Shown piece by piece: positions 1 to 8,723 of a stretch of DNA of 64,000 bases (position 1 is the stretch's first letter; each line of letters begins with the position of its first letter). The position numbers were made by a program, and so were the translations under genes. Origin of the DNA: DATATV01 sp036268615 (GTDB lineage: Bacteria; Actinomycetota; Actinomycetes; Mycobacteriales; Pseudonocardiaceae); assembly GCA_036268615.1 (NCBI GenBank), contig DATATV010000041.1, positions 62,001 to 126,000 on the forward strand, read 5' to 3'. The notes beneath the pieces were generated by a model. That model saw only the letters and a list, made by a program, of their open reading frames with translations. It searched no databases and was not told where the DNA came from.

Positions 1-1
1 C

Positions 2-339
2 CAGTTCGCACCTTGGCGGTTCATCCAGCGCTGCGCGGACGATCTGTTCACCAAACTCAAGGAAGAACACCGGCTGGCTGGCCGGGCGGCCGAGGAGTTC
101 GCTGCCCGCTGCGCCCACTATTTCGGTGAGGTCAACGCACTGCACCCATTCCGAGAAGGAAACGGTCGGGCCAACGAGCATTCTTCGACGGACTGGCGAG
201 GCACGCCGGCTGGCGTATCGACTTCGCGGCCCTCGATCGCGGCAAGTACTACGAGGCCTGCCGACAGAGCATGTCCAGCGCACCAACACTCCTGATCGAA
301 CTGTTCACCAAGGCCCTCAGCCCGGCGGATCCGCCGTAG
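2..339 (+). pseudogene. Fic-domain protein, 3' part, frameshifted
   Basis: The reading frame enters from the left edge and contains the Fic signature HPFREGNGR near 143-169, the motif whose His drives AMP transfer to target hydroxyls. Directly after it the frame is lost. A different frame, starting about 174, continues as a normal Fic C-terminus (RAFFDGLARHAGW, then the stop at 337-339). A single missing base near 165-174 explains this, so the gene is broken or the assembly has an error. The 5' end lies outside the window, so length and any antitoxin partner cannot be judged. Confidence 0.7.
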
Positions 340-399
340 GGAGCGTGGCCTCCGACAAGCCCGGTTCGCCGAGCGACCGCGCCGAGCCCAGCGTCACGA

Positions 400-885
400 T
401 CAAGAGACCGCCCCGACCGGCTCCAACACGAACACCCGAATCTCCCGGTCAGCCCGTTCCGCATAGGTGTCGTACGCCGGCCAGTGCTCCCGCAGCAGCG
501 CCCAGCACTCGTCCCGCTCCGCATCGACGGCCAGCCGGGCGGTGACCTGTTCGTGCCGGCCGCGGACGGTGACCGACGCGGTCGGGTCGGTCAGCAGATT
601 CGCCGACCAGCCGGGGTGGGTCTGGCCGCCCCAGTTCGAGCCGGCGACCACGTAGCCCTTGGGCGACTGGACGAACAGCAACGGCACCGTGCGCTGCTCG
701 CCGGAGTGGCGGCCGGTCGTGGTGAGCAGCAGGCCGTTCACGCTCGCCACATCCGCGAGGCCGAAGCGGCCGGAGGTCAGGCGGTGCAGGGCGGTGTCCA
801 TCGGGACGGCGAACTTGAACACTCGGGAAAACCAGGTGGCCGTGCCCAGTCGGCGCGCCAGCACTCCCAACGGATTCATCCGCAC
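400..885 (-). CDS. Nitroreductase/deazaflavin (F420)-dependent oxidoreductase family protein
   Basis: A 161-residue protein of the Ddn-like split-barrel family, which in actinobacteria usually binds F420 or a flavin and reduces quinones or nitro compounds. Family features visible are the N-terminal helix, the strand pair LLLTTTGRHSGEQRTVPLLF, the YVVAGSNWGG motif followed by HPGWSANLL, and the AERADREIRVFVLEP tail. It starts 24 nt after the methyltransferase stop and is probably the last gene of the ergothioneine operon. A second in-frame Met two codons downstream is an alternative start. The substrate is unknown, and the link to ergothioneine rests on gene order alone. Confidence 0.8.
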   Translation of the reverse strand: MRMNPLGVLARRLGTATWFSRVFKFAVPMDTALHRLTSGRFGLADVASVNGLLLTTTGRHSGEQRTVPLLFVQSPKGYVVAGSNWGGQTHPGWSANLLTDPTASVTVRGRHEQVTARLAVDAERDECWALLREHWPAYDTYAERADREIRVFVLEPVGAVS

Positions 886-909
886 AGCGTAACGATCATC
901 CCGGTGCCG

Positions 910-1704
910 TCATTCGGGGCGCCGGGCCCGGATGAACTGCATGAACCCGTGCACCTCCTGGTGCACGTCCAGGTAGCCGAGCTTCTCCAGCCAGTCGGTC
1001 AGCTCCTCGCGGGTGAACAGGTGCATCCCGTTGCGGCGCCGCGTCTCGGCGAGCACCCACCGCAGGTCCTCGTCGCCCCGCGCGCAGGTGGTGAACAGCG
1101 CGATCCGGCCGCCCGGGGCGAGTGCCTCGGTCATCCGTTCGATCGCCCGGAACGGGTCGGTCATCAGGTGCAGCGCCAGGAAACAGCCGACGGCGTCAAC
1201 CGTGCCCGGCCGCAGCGGCAGCTCGGTGGCGTCCGCGCGCAGGAACGCCGCGTTGACCTCGTCGGTGTCCCACACCGCGCGTTCCAACATGCTCGGCGAC
1301 ACATCAACGCCGATCGCCAGCCCCCGGTCGCCCACGGCGGTGGCAAGCGTCCGGGTGAAGTTGCCCGGTCCGCAGGCCACGTCGACGACGACCTCGCCGC
1401 CGGTCAGCTCCAGGTACTCCGCGGCCAGCTCCCGCTCGCCTGCCTCCGACGGCCCGAACGGGCCCTTCAACAACTGCCCGAGCACCGGCCGCCAGAGCCG
1501 CTCGTACACCCCGGAGATCGTCCTGGTCAGCATCAGCGACTGGATCAGGTTCGGCGACTTCGGCGGCTCTGCGGTGCCGAGCACGTCCAGGTAACCGCGG
1601 ACCAGCATCGGCGCGTGCACGCCGTCCAACAGGGCCGCCGCGTGCCGCACGGCGGGCGGCAACTCGACATGGACCCAGTGGCCCGACTCCGAACCGACAC
1701 CCAT
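910..1704 (-). CDS. Class I SAM-dependent methyltransferase
   Basis: A 264-residue protein. The N-terminal ~90 residues look helical, and a Rossmann methyltransferase domain follows. Motif I is VVDVACGPGNFTR, the acidic end of strand 2 is GVDVSPSMLE, and ADATELPL and LAPGGRIALF follow. It is a Methyltransf_11-type enzyme with unknown acceptor. The ATG at 1704 is preceded by GGGGAGGGG, and the gene starts 34 nt after the egtD stop, so it is likely co-transcribed. It sits where egtE often lies in mycobacteria but is not a PLP beta-lyase and cannot be egtE. A role in tailoring ergothioneine or a related thiol/histidine betaine is only a guess. Confidence 0.85.
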   Translation of the reverse strand: MGVGSESGHWVHVELPPAVRHAAALLDGVHAPMLVRGYLDVLGTAEPPKSPNLIQSLMLTRTISGVYERLWRPVLGQLLKGPFGPSEAGERELAAEYLELTGGEVVVDVACGPGNFTRTLATAVGDRGLAIGVDVSPSMLERAVWDTDEVNAAFLRADATELPLRPGTVDAVGCFLALHLMTDPFRAIERMTEALAPGGRIALFTTCARGDEDLRWVLAETRRRNGMHLFTREELTDWLEKLGYLDVHQEVHGFMQFIRARRPE

Positions 1705-1738
1705 GCCGAGCCCCTCCCCGTCCGACCGCGGTGCCGGC

Positions 1739-2722
1739 CTACGGCACCGCTCGTGCCAGGGACACCGCGAAGCGGCCCGCGGTGTCCGTCCACCAGTGCG
1801 CCAGCTCGAAACCGGCACCGAGCAGTTCGTCGCGCACACCGTCCCGGCGGAACTTGGCCGACACCTCGGTGCGCAGTTCCTCGCCCGCCGCGAACCGCAC
1901 GTCCAATTCGAGCGCGGGCAGCCCGACCACCATCTCCCGGGTGGCGCGCAGCCGCATCTCGATCCAGTTCTGCTCGGCGTTCCACACCGCGACGTGTTCG
2001 AACGCGTCCACGTCGAAGTCGGCGCCGAGTTCGCGGTTGACCACCCGCAGCACGTTGCGGTTGAACTCGGCGGTGACCCCAGCGGCATCATCGTAGGCCC
2101 TGACCAGCACGTCCTGTTCCTTGACCAGGTCGGTACCGAGCAGCAACCATTCGCCGACATCAAGCACCGAGCGCACCCCGGCGAGGAACTTGGCCCGCTC
2201 GGCCGGCACCAGGTTGCCGATCGTGCCGCCGAGGAAGGCGACCAGCCGGGGGCCTGCGCCGGGCAGCAACTCCAGGTGTTCGGTGAAGTCACCGACCACC
2301 CCGTGCACCGCCAGGCCCGGGTAGTCCGCGGCGATCGCCGCCGCGGACTCGCGCAACGCCGCCGGGGATACGTCCAGCGGGACGAACTCGCGCAGCGTGC
2401 CGCCCGCGCGCAGGGCGTCCAGCAGCAACCGGGTCTTCTCCGAGGAACCGGAGCCCAGCTCGACCAGGGTGATCGCGCCGGTCGCGGCGGCCACCTCGGC
2501 CGAGCGGGCGGTCAGGATCTCCCGTTCGGCCCGGGTCGGGTAGTACTCCGGCAGTTCGGTGATCCGCTCGAACAACTCGCTGCCCCGGGCGTCGTAGAAC
2601 CACTTCGGTGGCAGCGTTTTCGGGGTGGCCAGCAGGCCGGCCAGCACGTCCGCGCGCAGTGCCTTGGCCTGGTGGTCCTCGCTGAGATGGTTCTCGATCA
2701 CCGGTTCGGTCTGCTCGGTCAT
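1739..2722 (-). CDS. egtD: L-histidine N-alpha-methyltransferase EgtD
   Basis: Transfers three methyl groups from SAM to the alpha-amino group of histidine to give hercynine, the first committed step to ergothioneine. The 327-residue length matches the family. Visible are the histidine-binding N-terminal segment (WFYDARGSELFERITELPEY), SAM motif LVELGSGSSEKTRLLL, FLGGTIGN, and the C-terminal histidine-binding stretch ending in AHWWTDTAGRFAVSLA. It follows egtC by 22 nt, in the order egtA-B-C-D. Confidence 0.95.
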   Translation of the reverse strand: MTEQTEPVIENHLSEDHQAKALRADVLAGLLATPKTLPPKWFYDARGSELFERITELPEYYPTRAEREILTARSAEVAAATGAITLVELGSGSSEKTRLLLDALRAGGTLREFVPLDVSPAALRESAAAIAADYPGLAVHGVVGDFTEHLELLPGAGPRLVAFLGGTIGNLVPAERAKFLAGVRSVLDVGEWLLLGTDLVKEQDVLVRAYDDAAGVTAEFNRNVLRVVNRELGADFDVDAFEHVAVWNAEQNWIEMRLRATREMVVGLPALELDVRFAAGEELRTEVSAKFRRDGVRDELLGAGFELAHWWTDTAGRFAVSLARAVP

Positions 2723-2744
2723 GCGGTGTTCCTCCAGGTTCGGG

Positions 2745-3485
2745 TCACAGGTCGTGGACGGTCAGGCCGGACCGGTCGGCGATCACGAGTTGCCGGTCGG
2801 ACACCGCTCGCCAGCCCGGGTCGGTGTCCCAGGGCTCCGAGGCGATCACCGACCGGTCCGGGCCGGTCAGCACGGACAACGCGTGGCCCCACGCGGTGGC
2901 CAGCACCGTCTCGCCGTCGGTCAGCAGCAGGTTGAGCCGGGAATCGGGCGCCGCGTCGGCCACGTCGGTGACCAGCGCGGCCAGCGCGTCCTCGGGTTCC
3001 TGGCCGGCAGCGAGCCGGTGGCGCAGCAGCGCCCAGAGCAGCGCGGCGTCGGTCGGCGCGTCCATCGTGAGCAGGTCGACGACGGGCAGGCCGGCGGCGA
3101 GCGCGGCCATCGAGTCCGGCCAGCCGCGCACCACCCCGTTGTGGCTGAACAGCCAGCGGCCGCCGGCGAACGGGGCACTGGCCGACTCGGTGACCGGCAT
3201 CCCGACGGTCGCCGAGCGCACCGCGGCCAGCGCGCAGCCGGTGGTGATCGTGCCGGCCAGGTCGGCGAAGCCGGTGTCCGACCACATCGGCGTGGCCCGG
3301 CGGTAGCCGACCGGCTCGGGCCGGTCGGTGGGATACCAACCGGCGCCGAAGCCGTCCGCGTTGATGGTGCCGCCGCCGCGCATGTCGGTCGGCGCCCAGC
3401 TCTGCCGCAGCAACGAGTGCGGCGGGTCGATCAGCAGCGCCGCCAGCGATACCGGCGAGCCGAGGTAGGCGAGGTGTCGGCACAT
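2745..3485 (-). CDS. egtC: Ergothioneine biosynthesis amidohydrolase EgtC
   Basis: A class-II glutamine-amidotransferase-like hydrolase that removes glutamate from gamma-glutamyl-hercynylcysteine sulfoxide. Cys2 directly follows the initiator Met (MCRHLAYLG) and becomes the N-terminal nucleophile after Met removal. GGGTINADGFGAGWY and FSHNGVVRGW are typical Ntn-hydrolase segments. The length is 246 residues. It starts 8 nt after the egtB stop, indicating tight co-transcription. Confidence 0.95.
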   Translation of the reverse strand: MCRHLAYLGSPVSLAALLIDPPHSLLRQSWAPTDMRGGGTINADGFGAGWYPTDRPEPVGYRRATPMWSDTGFADLAGTITTGCALAAVRSATVGMPVTESASAPFAGGRWLFSHNGVVRGWPDSMAALAAGLPVVDLLTMDAPTDAALLWALLRHRLAAGQEPEDALAALVTDVADAAPDSRLNLLLTDGETVLATAWGHALSVLTGPDRSVIASEPWDTDPGWRAVSDRQLVIADRSGLTVHDL

Positions 3486-3493
3486 CCGCCGGG

Positions 3494-4840
3494 TCAGCCC
3501 AGCTCGTCGGGGCGCGGGTCACGGGCGCAGCGGAACCCGGCGAAGATCTGCCGCCGGATCGGGTAGTCCCAGTTGCGGAACGTGCCGCGGACCGCAGTGG
3601 TGTCGGTGCCGAACGAGCCGCCGCGCAACACCTTGTAGTCCGGCCCGAAGAACACCTTGGAGTACTCCGGATACGGGAACACCTGGAAGCCCGGATAGCC
3701 GTGGAAGTCGCTGCTGGTCCACTCCCACACGTCCCCGATGAGCTGACGCACCCCCAGCGGCGACGCACCCGCCGGGTACGCGCCGACCGGCGCCGGGCGC
3801 AGGTGCCGCCCGCCGAGGTTGGCCCGCTCGGGGGTGGGTTCCTCGTCGCCCCACGGGAACCGGCGGGACCGGCCGGTGGCCGGGTCGAACCGGGCTGCCT
3901 TCTCCCACTCGGCCTCGGTCGGCAGCCGCCTGCCGGCCCAGGCCGCATAGGCCTCCGCCTCGTAGAAGCACACGTGCAGCACCGGTTCGTCGACCGGAAC
4001 CGGCTCGACCACACCGAACCGGCCACGCAGCCAGCCCGACCCGTCCCGCTGCCAGAACCGGGGCGCGGTCAGCCCGGCCTCGGTCCGGTGCGCCCAACCC
4101 GCCGCGCTCCACCACTTCGGGTCGTCGTAGCCGCCGGCCTCGATGAAGCGCAGGTAGGCGCCGTTGCTGACCGGTGTGGTGTCGATGACGAACGCGGGCA
4201 CGTCGGTCTGGTGCGCGGGTCGCTCGTTGTCCAGCGCCCACGGTTCGGTGTCGGTGCCCATGGTGAACGGCCCGCCGGGCACGAGCACCTCGCCGGCCCG
4301 GAAGCCGGTCGGGGCGGCCGGCGGGGCCGGCGCGTGCAGCACCGGCGCGCCGGTGCGCAGCTGGTGGGTGGCCAGCATCGTCTCGGCGTGCTGCTGTTCG
4401 TGCTGGATCACCATGCCGAAGGCAAAGCCGTCGGCGACCAGCCTGCGGCCCTCCAGCGCACTGGCCGACAGCACGTCCAGCACCTTGTCGCGGACCTGCC
4501 GGACGTAGCCGCGGGCCTCCCCGGGCCCGAGCAGTGGCAGGGCCGGCCGGTCGGCCCGGGGATGCTGGAAGGCGTCGTAGAGGTTGTCGATGTCCGCGCG
4601 CACGGCCTCCCGGCCACCCACGTCGCGGACCAGCCACAGCTCCTCCTGGTTGCCGATGTGCGCCAGGTCCCAGACCAGCGGCGACATCAGCTTCGAGTGC
4701 TGGCGGACCAGGTCCTCGTCGTCCACCGCGTCGGTCAGCGCGACCGTGCGGTCCCGGGTGCGCAGCAGCCGACCGGCCACCTCGTCCCGCAACTGCTCGA
4801 CGCCCAGCCCCTCGACCGGACCCACGATTGATTCCGTCAT
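3494..4840 (-). CDS. egtB: Hercynine oxygenase EgtB (iron-dependent sulfoxide synthase)
   Basis: Joins gamma-glutamylcysteine to hercynine with O2 on a mononuclear Fe(II). The 448-residue protein has an N-terminal DinB-like helical bundle and a C-terminal FGE-sulfatase domain (about 200-445, GGPFTMGTD through FAGFRCARDP). The three-His iron site is visible as His61 in DLAHIGNQEE and His147/His151 in QHEQQH. The start at 4840 overlaps the egtA stop as ATGA and has GGAGGGGAG upstream. The gamma-Glu-Cys substrate choice is inferred from the adjacent egtA. Confidence 0.95.
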   Translation of the reverse strand: MTESIVGPVEGLGVEQLRDEVAGRLLRTRDRTVALTDAVDDEDLVRQHSKLMSPLVWDLAHIGNQEELWLVRDVGGREAVRADIDNLYDAFQHPRADRPALPLLGPGEARGYVRQVRDKVLDVLSASALEGRRLVADGFAFGMVIQHEQQHAETMLATHQLRTGAPVLHAPAPPAAPTGFRAGEVLVPGGPFTMGTDTEPWALDNERPAHQTDVPAFVIDTTPVSNGAYLRFIEAGGYDDPKWWSAAGWAHRTEAGLTAPRFWQRDGSGWLRGRFGVVEPVPVDEPVLHVCFYEAEAYAAWAGRRLPTEAEWEKAARFDPATGRSRRFPWGDEEPTPERANLGGRHLRPAPVGAYPAGASPLGVRQLIGDVWEWTSSDFHGYPGFQVFPYPEYSKVFFGPDYKVLRGGSFGTDTTAVRGTFRNWDYPIRRQIFAGFRCARDPRPDELG

Positions 4841-6081
4841 GCCAACTCCCCTCCGGCCGGCCCGGCCTTGTGCCTGCGTTCGTCCAGCATTTCCAGCACG
4901 GACCCGATGGTCTGCTCGCTCAGATCGGTGTTGACGCTCAGCGCGGTTTCGCCGATGGCCAGCACCGCGTCCACCGCCCGGGCGATCGGCGGGTCGGTCA
5001 GACCGTCCCGGGCCGAGGGCAGCCAACGGTCGGCCACCGGTTCGGTCGCCGCCACCACCGCGTCCACGGTGGCCTCGTCGGCGAACAGCGCGGCCAGCAG
5101 CGCGACCGGCGCGATCCAGTCCTCGCCGGGCTGGGTGTCCAGGTAGCGGACCTCCAGGTAGCCGCGCGGGCGTACCGGCGGGAACAGCGTGCTGAGGTGG
5201 TAGTCCAGGTCGTCCACGGTGGGCGGCCGGTCCAGCGCGCCGTTGATCCAGTCCGCGAAACTGACCCCGGGTGGCACGTCCCACCGGCCCTCCGGCCTGC
5301 GGACGCAGATCAGCGGCGTGTTCACGGCGAGCTCGGCCCAGCTGGCGGCGGGGTCGGCGGTGACCGGGGCGGGGCTGGTGCGTTGCGGGTCGGCGCCGAA
5401 CATCGCCCGCATCCGCGCCGAGGACCAGCCGTCGGGCCGGTCGTGGTCGTCGGAGTTGGCGAACAGCGCCGAGAGCACCGGCCCGAGTGCGTTGACCGCG
5501 GCCCACCGGGTCGCCGCCCGGTCGGGTTCGCCGATGTCCAGGCAGACCTGGAGGCCCGCGGACGCGCACATCCAGGCGATCCCGTCCGGGCCCTCGGGCG
5601 CGAACGAGTTCGCCATCGCGGTGTATCTGGGGGTGTCCAACAGCAGGCGTGGCTCGCGGTGCGGGTCGAAGGCCTGCCGGCCGAGCACGAGACCGTGGTC
5701 GGCGAGAAGTGCGGCGAGCTCAGCGGCGTCAGCGGCGACGGCGTTGAGCAGCGCGGTCAGTGCGGGATGTGGCGGTGCGGAGATCTCGACCTGGCCACCG
5801 GGTTCGACGGTGACCAGCGAACCGTGCCGGAGCGGCCGGTTGGGACTGATCGGGTTCAACGTGAGCGGCGTGTGGTCCCCCAGCGCCGCGCACAGGTCCT
5901 GGGCGGTGAGTTGTCGGCGCGGTTGGCCGGCGTGGTGCACGGTCCATTCCAGTTCCGCACCGAGCAGTCGGGGTGGGCCGTGTTTGAAGCAGACAGAGGC
6001 GACATAGGCCTCGGCCGCGGCACGGTCGTGCAGCGGTTCCGATGCCGGTTCGGCCGCCGGTGAGGCCGATAAGGCAGTCAT
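4837..6081 (-). CDS. egtA: Glutamate-cysteine ligase EgtA
   Basis: ATP-dependent ligase of the GCS2 family that makes gamma-glutamylcysteine for EgtB. The 414-residue protein shows LLGAELEWTVHH, GGQVEISAPP, AFDPHREPRLLLDTPRY and YLEVRYLDTQPGEDW, as in actinobacterial EgtA. The ATG at 6081 was chosen because AAGGGA lies just upstream and homologous sequence begins there; the frame stays open for 150 nt further without family features. First gene of the operon, divergent from the acnR-type regulator. Confidence 0.93.
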   Translation of the reverse strand: MTALSASPAAEPASEPLHDRAAAEAYVASVCFKHGPPRLLGAELEWTVHHAGQPRRQLTAQDLCAALGDHTPLTLNPISPNRPLRHGSLVTVEPGGQVEISAPPHPALTALLNAVAADAAELAALLADHGLVLGRQAFDPHREPRLLLDTPRYTAMANSFAPEGPDGIAWMCASAGLQVCLDIGEPDRAATRWAAVNALGPVLSALFANSDDHDRPDGWSSARMRAMFGADPQRTSPAPVTADPAASWAELAVNTPLICVRRPEGRWDVPPGVSFADWINGALDRPPTVDDLDYHLSTLFPPVRPRGYLEVRYLDTQPGEDWIAPVALLAALFADEATVDAVVAATEPVADRWLPSARDGLTDPPIARAVDAVLAIGETALSVNTDLSEQTIGSVLEMLDERRHKAGPAGGELA

Positions 6082-6248
6082 CGAATCGTCCCTTGCTGGT
6101 AGGCGCGCTTCTGGCGCTGATTCGGCATCCGACGCTACCCGGCGGGTCTGACAACCGCACGAATTCGTAATGGAGCCATAACGCACGGGGGTTGACCGGT
6201 ACGCTTGGGCGGTAAACCTGGTCACAGTCACCCGACCGGACTATCCCG

Positions 6249-6264
6249 AACCGTACGTACGGTT
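6249..6264. promoter_or_regulatory. 16-bp perfect palindrome, probable TetR operator
   Basis: AACCGTACGTACGGTT is a perfect 16-bp palindrome 36 nt upstream of the regulator start and in the divergent egtA/acnR spacer. A -35-like TTGACC (6192-6197) and a -10-like TAAACC (6213-6218) lie before it, so the site would sit near the transcription start. Autoregulation by the adjacent TetR protein is the simplest reading. Confidence 0.6.
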
Positions 6265-6299
6265 TGCGAGACAGGGTGTCGGCCTGGGACGATCTGCGG

Positions 6300-6902
6300 A
6301 TGCCCAGGGTCAGCCAGGACCATCTCGACGCCCGCCGCAGACAGATCCTCGACGGCTCACGCGCGTGTTTCGCCCGCTACGGCTACGAGGGCGCGACCGT
6401 CCGCAGGCTGGAGGAGGCGACGGGGTTGTCCCGGGGCGCGATCTTCCACCACTTCCGGGACAAGGAGTCGCTGTTCCTCGCGCTGGCCGAGGACGACGCG
6501 CAGCGGATGGCCGAGGTGGTCGCCGAGCAGGGCCTGGTCCAGGTCATGCGCGACCTGCTGACCGGCCGCTCCGGGGACCAGCCCGAGCACCCCGCCGACT
6601 GGCTGGGCACCCGGCTGGAGGTGTCCCGCAGGCTGCGCACCGACCCGGACTTCCGGGCCAGGTGGGCGGAGCGGTCCGAGGCGCTGAGCACGGCCACCCG
6701 GCAGCGGCTGCTGCGCCAGCGGGCGGCCGGCAACCTACGCGACGACATCGATGTGGACGTGCTCACCGCGTTCCTGGAGTTGGTGCTGGAGGGCCTCGTC
6801 TCGCACCTGGCGATGGGCCTGCCCGCTGACGACCTGGGGCCGGTGCTCGACCTCGTCGAGGAGAGCGTGCGGCGGCACCGGACCGGCGCGAGGAGCGACT
6901 GA
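6300..6902 (+). CDS. acnR: TetR-family regulator, AcnR type
   Basis: A 200-residue regulator. The N-terminal HTH (about 12-60) includes GYEGATVRRLEEATGLSRGA and IFHHFRDKESLFLALA, which closely matches corynebacterial AcnR, repressor of aconitase. The C-terminal domain (RRLRTDPDFRARWAERS) also fits. The ATG at 6300 gives the MPRVSQDHLDARRRQIL start usual for the family; an ATG 12 codons upstream is possible. Normally this gene follows acn, but here it is divergent from egtA and upstream of an MFS gene. Its target may therefore be only itself plus a distant acn. Confidence 0.82.
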   Translation: MPRVSQDHLDARRRQILDGSRACFARYGYEGATVRRLEEATGLSRGAIFHHFRDKESLFLALAEDDAQRMAEVVAEQGLVQVMRDLLTGRSGDQPEHPADWLGTRLEVSRRLRTDPDFRARWAERSEALSTATRQRLLRQRAAGNLRDDIDVDVLTAFLELVLEGLVSHLAMGLPADDLGPVLDLVEESVRRHRTGARSD

Positions 6903-6972
6903 CCGGCGAGAACAGGCGACCCACCGAGAAAACCGGCTGACCCCGGCCGCGCCGCCTGGTTAACGTGACCCG

Positions 6973-8190
6973 GTGATCACCCGACTGGTCCGGTACGCCG
7001 TCGCCGCGACGCTGGCCAGGCTGGCCGACGAGATGGTCAGCATCACGCTGGTCCTGCTGATCCTCAACCGCACCGGCAGCGCCGCGCTGGCCGGCCTCGC
7101 GGTGGCCGGCTACACCGTGCCCGCGGTGCTCACCGGCCCACTGCTGGGCGCCTGGCTGGGTCGCACCCAGCGGCCGAAGATCGCGCTGATCGGCAACGAA
7201 CTCGTGCTCGGCGGGGTCGCGGTCGGCCTGGCGGCGGGGGTCGGCCGGTTGCCGGACGCGCTGGTGGTCGGCCTGACCGTGCTGAGCGGAATCTGCCTGC
7301 CGCTGATCAGCGGCGGGTTCAGCAGCCTGGTGCCCCGACTGGTGCCGACGGCGGCGATGCACCGGGCGAACGTGGTGGACGCGGTCACCTTCAACGGGGC
7401 CGCGATGGCCGGACCGGCGGTGGCCGGCACGATCGCCGGAATCTTCGGGCCGGCCGTGGCGATGGACACCATCGCGACGGTCTGTCTGCTCGCCGCGCTG
7501 GCCACCCTGCTGATCCGGATCGAACCGGAGACGGTCGACGAACGACCCGATCCGCTGCTGGCGCTGGTCCGCGCCGGACTGCGGCATCTCGCGCGCACTC
7601 CGCCGCTGCGCGCGGCGACGCTGACCACCATCGTCGGCCTGAGCGGCTACGGCCTGCTCACGGTGGCGCTGCCGGAGTTCATGCCCGGAATCGGCGCCGC
7701 CCGCGACCATGCCGGCTATGTCTGGACGGCGTTCGAGGTCGGCGGGACGGTCAGCGCACTGCTGCTGTCCGGCCGGCTGCGCCGGTTCCGGCCGGAACGC
7801 GTGGTGTTCGGCACGATCGGCCTGTTCGGGCTGGCGCTGGCGAGTTGGCCGCTGGCCGGCTCGCTGCTCGTGCTCATCGGCGCCGCCGCGCTCGCCGGAC
7901 TGGCCGACGGTCCGGCGCTGCCGGCCCAGTTCGCCGCGCGGCAGCGCTACTCCCCCGGTCCGCTGCTCGCCCAGGTGTCCACCACCGCGGCCAGCCTCAA
8001 GATCGGTGGTTACGCGGTCGGCTCGGCGCTGGGCGGGTGGCTCGTCCCACTGATCGGGCCCGGGCAGGTGATCCTGCTGGTCGCCGAGTTGCAGCTGGTC
8101 GCGGTCGGGCTGGGCTGGCTGGCCGGACTCACCAGCCGCGGTGATCCGACCCGAACACCTTCAGGTGTCCCAGCGTCGACCGGCCGGTGA
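6973..8190 (+). CDS. MFS transporter (putative exporter)
   Basis: A 405-residue integral membrane protein with about 12 hydrophobic segments and the usual MFS layout; LLGAWLGRTQRPK after TM2 is a degenerate motif A. It starts with GTG, 70 nt after the TetR gene, and could share its transcript. The substrate is unknown. Its last 62 nt overlap the 3' end of the convergent DUF1707 gene, so the C-terminal tail (about 20 residues after the last membrane segment) is encoded opposite another gene. Confidence 0.85.
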   Translation: MITRLVRYAVAATLARLADEMVSITLVLLILNRTGSAALAGLAVAGYTVPAVLTGPLLGAWLGRTQRPKIALIGNELVLGGVAVGLAAGVGRLPDALVVGLTVLSGICLPLISGGFSSLVPRLVPTAAMHRANVVDAVTFNGAAMAGPAVAGTIAGIFGPAVAMDTIATVCLLAALATLLIRIEPETVDERPDPLLALVRAGLRHLARTPPLRAATLTTIVGLSGYGLLTVALPEFMPGIGAARDHAGYVWTAFEVGGTVSALLLSGRLRRFRPERVVFGTIGLFGLALASWPLAGSLLVLIGAAALAGLADGPALPAQFAARQRYSPGPLLAQVSTTAASLKIGGYAVGSALGGWLVPLIGPGQVILLVAELQLVAVGLGWLAGLTSRGDPTRTPSGVPASTGR

Positions 8191-8701
8191 CCCGGATGAC
8201 CGGGCCGTCCGCACTGCCCGGGCCGGCCAGGATCTTGCGCTTGGCCAGCACGGCGTCGCCCTCGTCGATCACGGTCGCGCCCGGCCCGACGGTGAGCACC
8301 ACCTTGCCGCAGAACGAGGTCGCCTCGACGAACACCACGGCACCCGGCTGCGCGTCGGTCAGGTCGAGGAACACCGCACCGAACCGGGACCGCGCCTGGA
8401 TCGGCTGGTCCAGCTCGGGCCTGCGGACGATCTTGCTGAACGTGGCGACCACCGGCGCGCCGGTGAAACCCACGTGGCGGACCGGGGAGCCGAGGTCGGC
8501 GACACAGGGTGCGAGGTCGTCGGCGGTGCGCGCGCCCCAGACCCGCTCCACCCGCTCGGCGTGCTCCGGCCAGGTCAGCCTGCCGTCCGCGACCGCCTCG
8601 TTGAGCAGCGCGACCGCCTGTTCACGCTCACGGTCGGACAGCCGCAGCGCCGGTCCGGCCGGCTCTGCCGGCTGCGTGACTCGTTGCGGGAGCGAACTCA
8701 T
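8129..8701 (-). CDS. DUF1707 domain protein
   Basis: A 190-residue protein with the N-terminal DUF1707 motif RLSDREREQAVALLNEAV followed by GRLTWPEHAERVERVW (about 20-60). The C-terminal half (about 80-190) is rich in short beta strands and resembles the cell-wall-active-antibiotic-response/LiaF-like C-terminal fold, with no membrane segment. Function unknown; such proteins are common in actinobacteria. Divergent from the P450 gene, and its 3' end overlaps the MFS gene by 62 nt. Confidence 0.8.
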   Translation of the reverse strand: MSSLPQRVTQPAEPAGPALRLSDREREQAVALLNEAVADGRLTWPEHAERVERVWGARTADDLAPCVADLGSPVRHVGFTGAPVVATFSKIVRRPELDQPIQARSRFGAVFLDLTDAQPGAVVFVEATSFCGKVVLTVGPGATVIDEGDAVLAKRKILAGPGSADGPVIRVTGRSTLGHLKVFGSDHRGW

Positions 8702-8723
8702 TCCGCACCTCTTCCCCCTCGAT

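Noticed and set aside
484..2040. Long plus-strand frames opposite the egt genes
   Set aside because: Antisense shadows in high-GC DNA; the egt proteins on the minus strand are unmistakable.
910..2292. Extension of the methyltransferase to 460 codons
   Set aside because: The extra 196 codons lie inside egtD in another frame; a good ribosome site supports the start at 1704.
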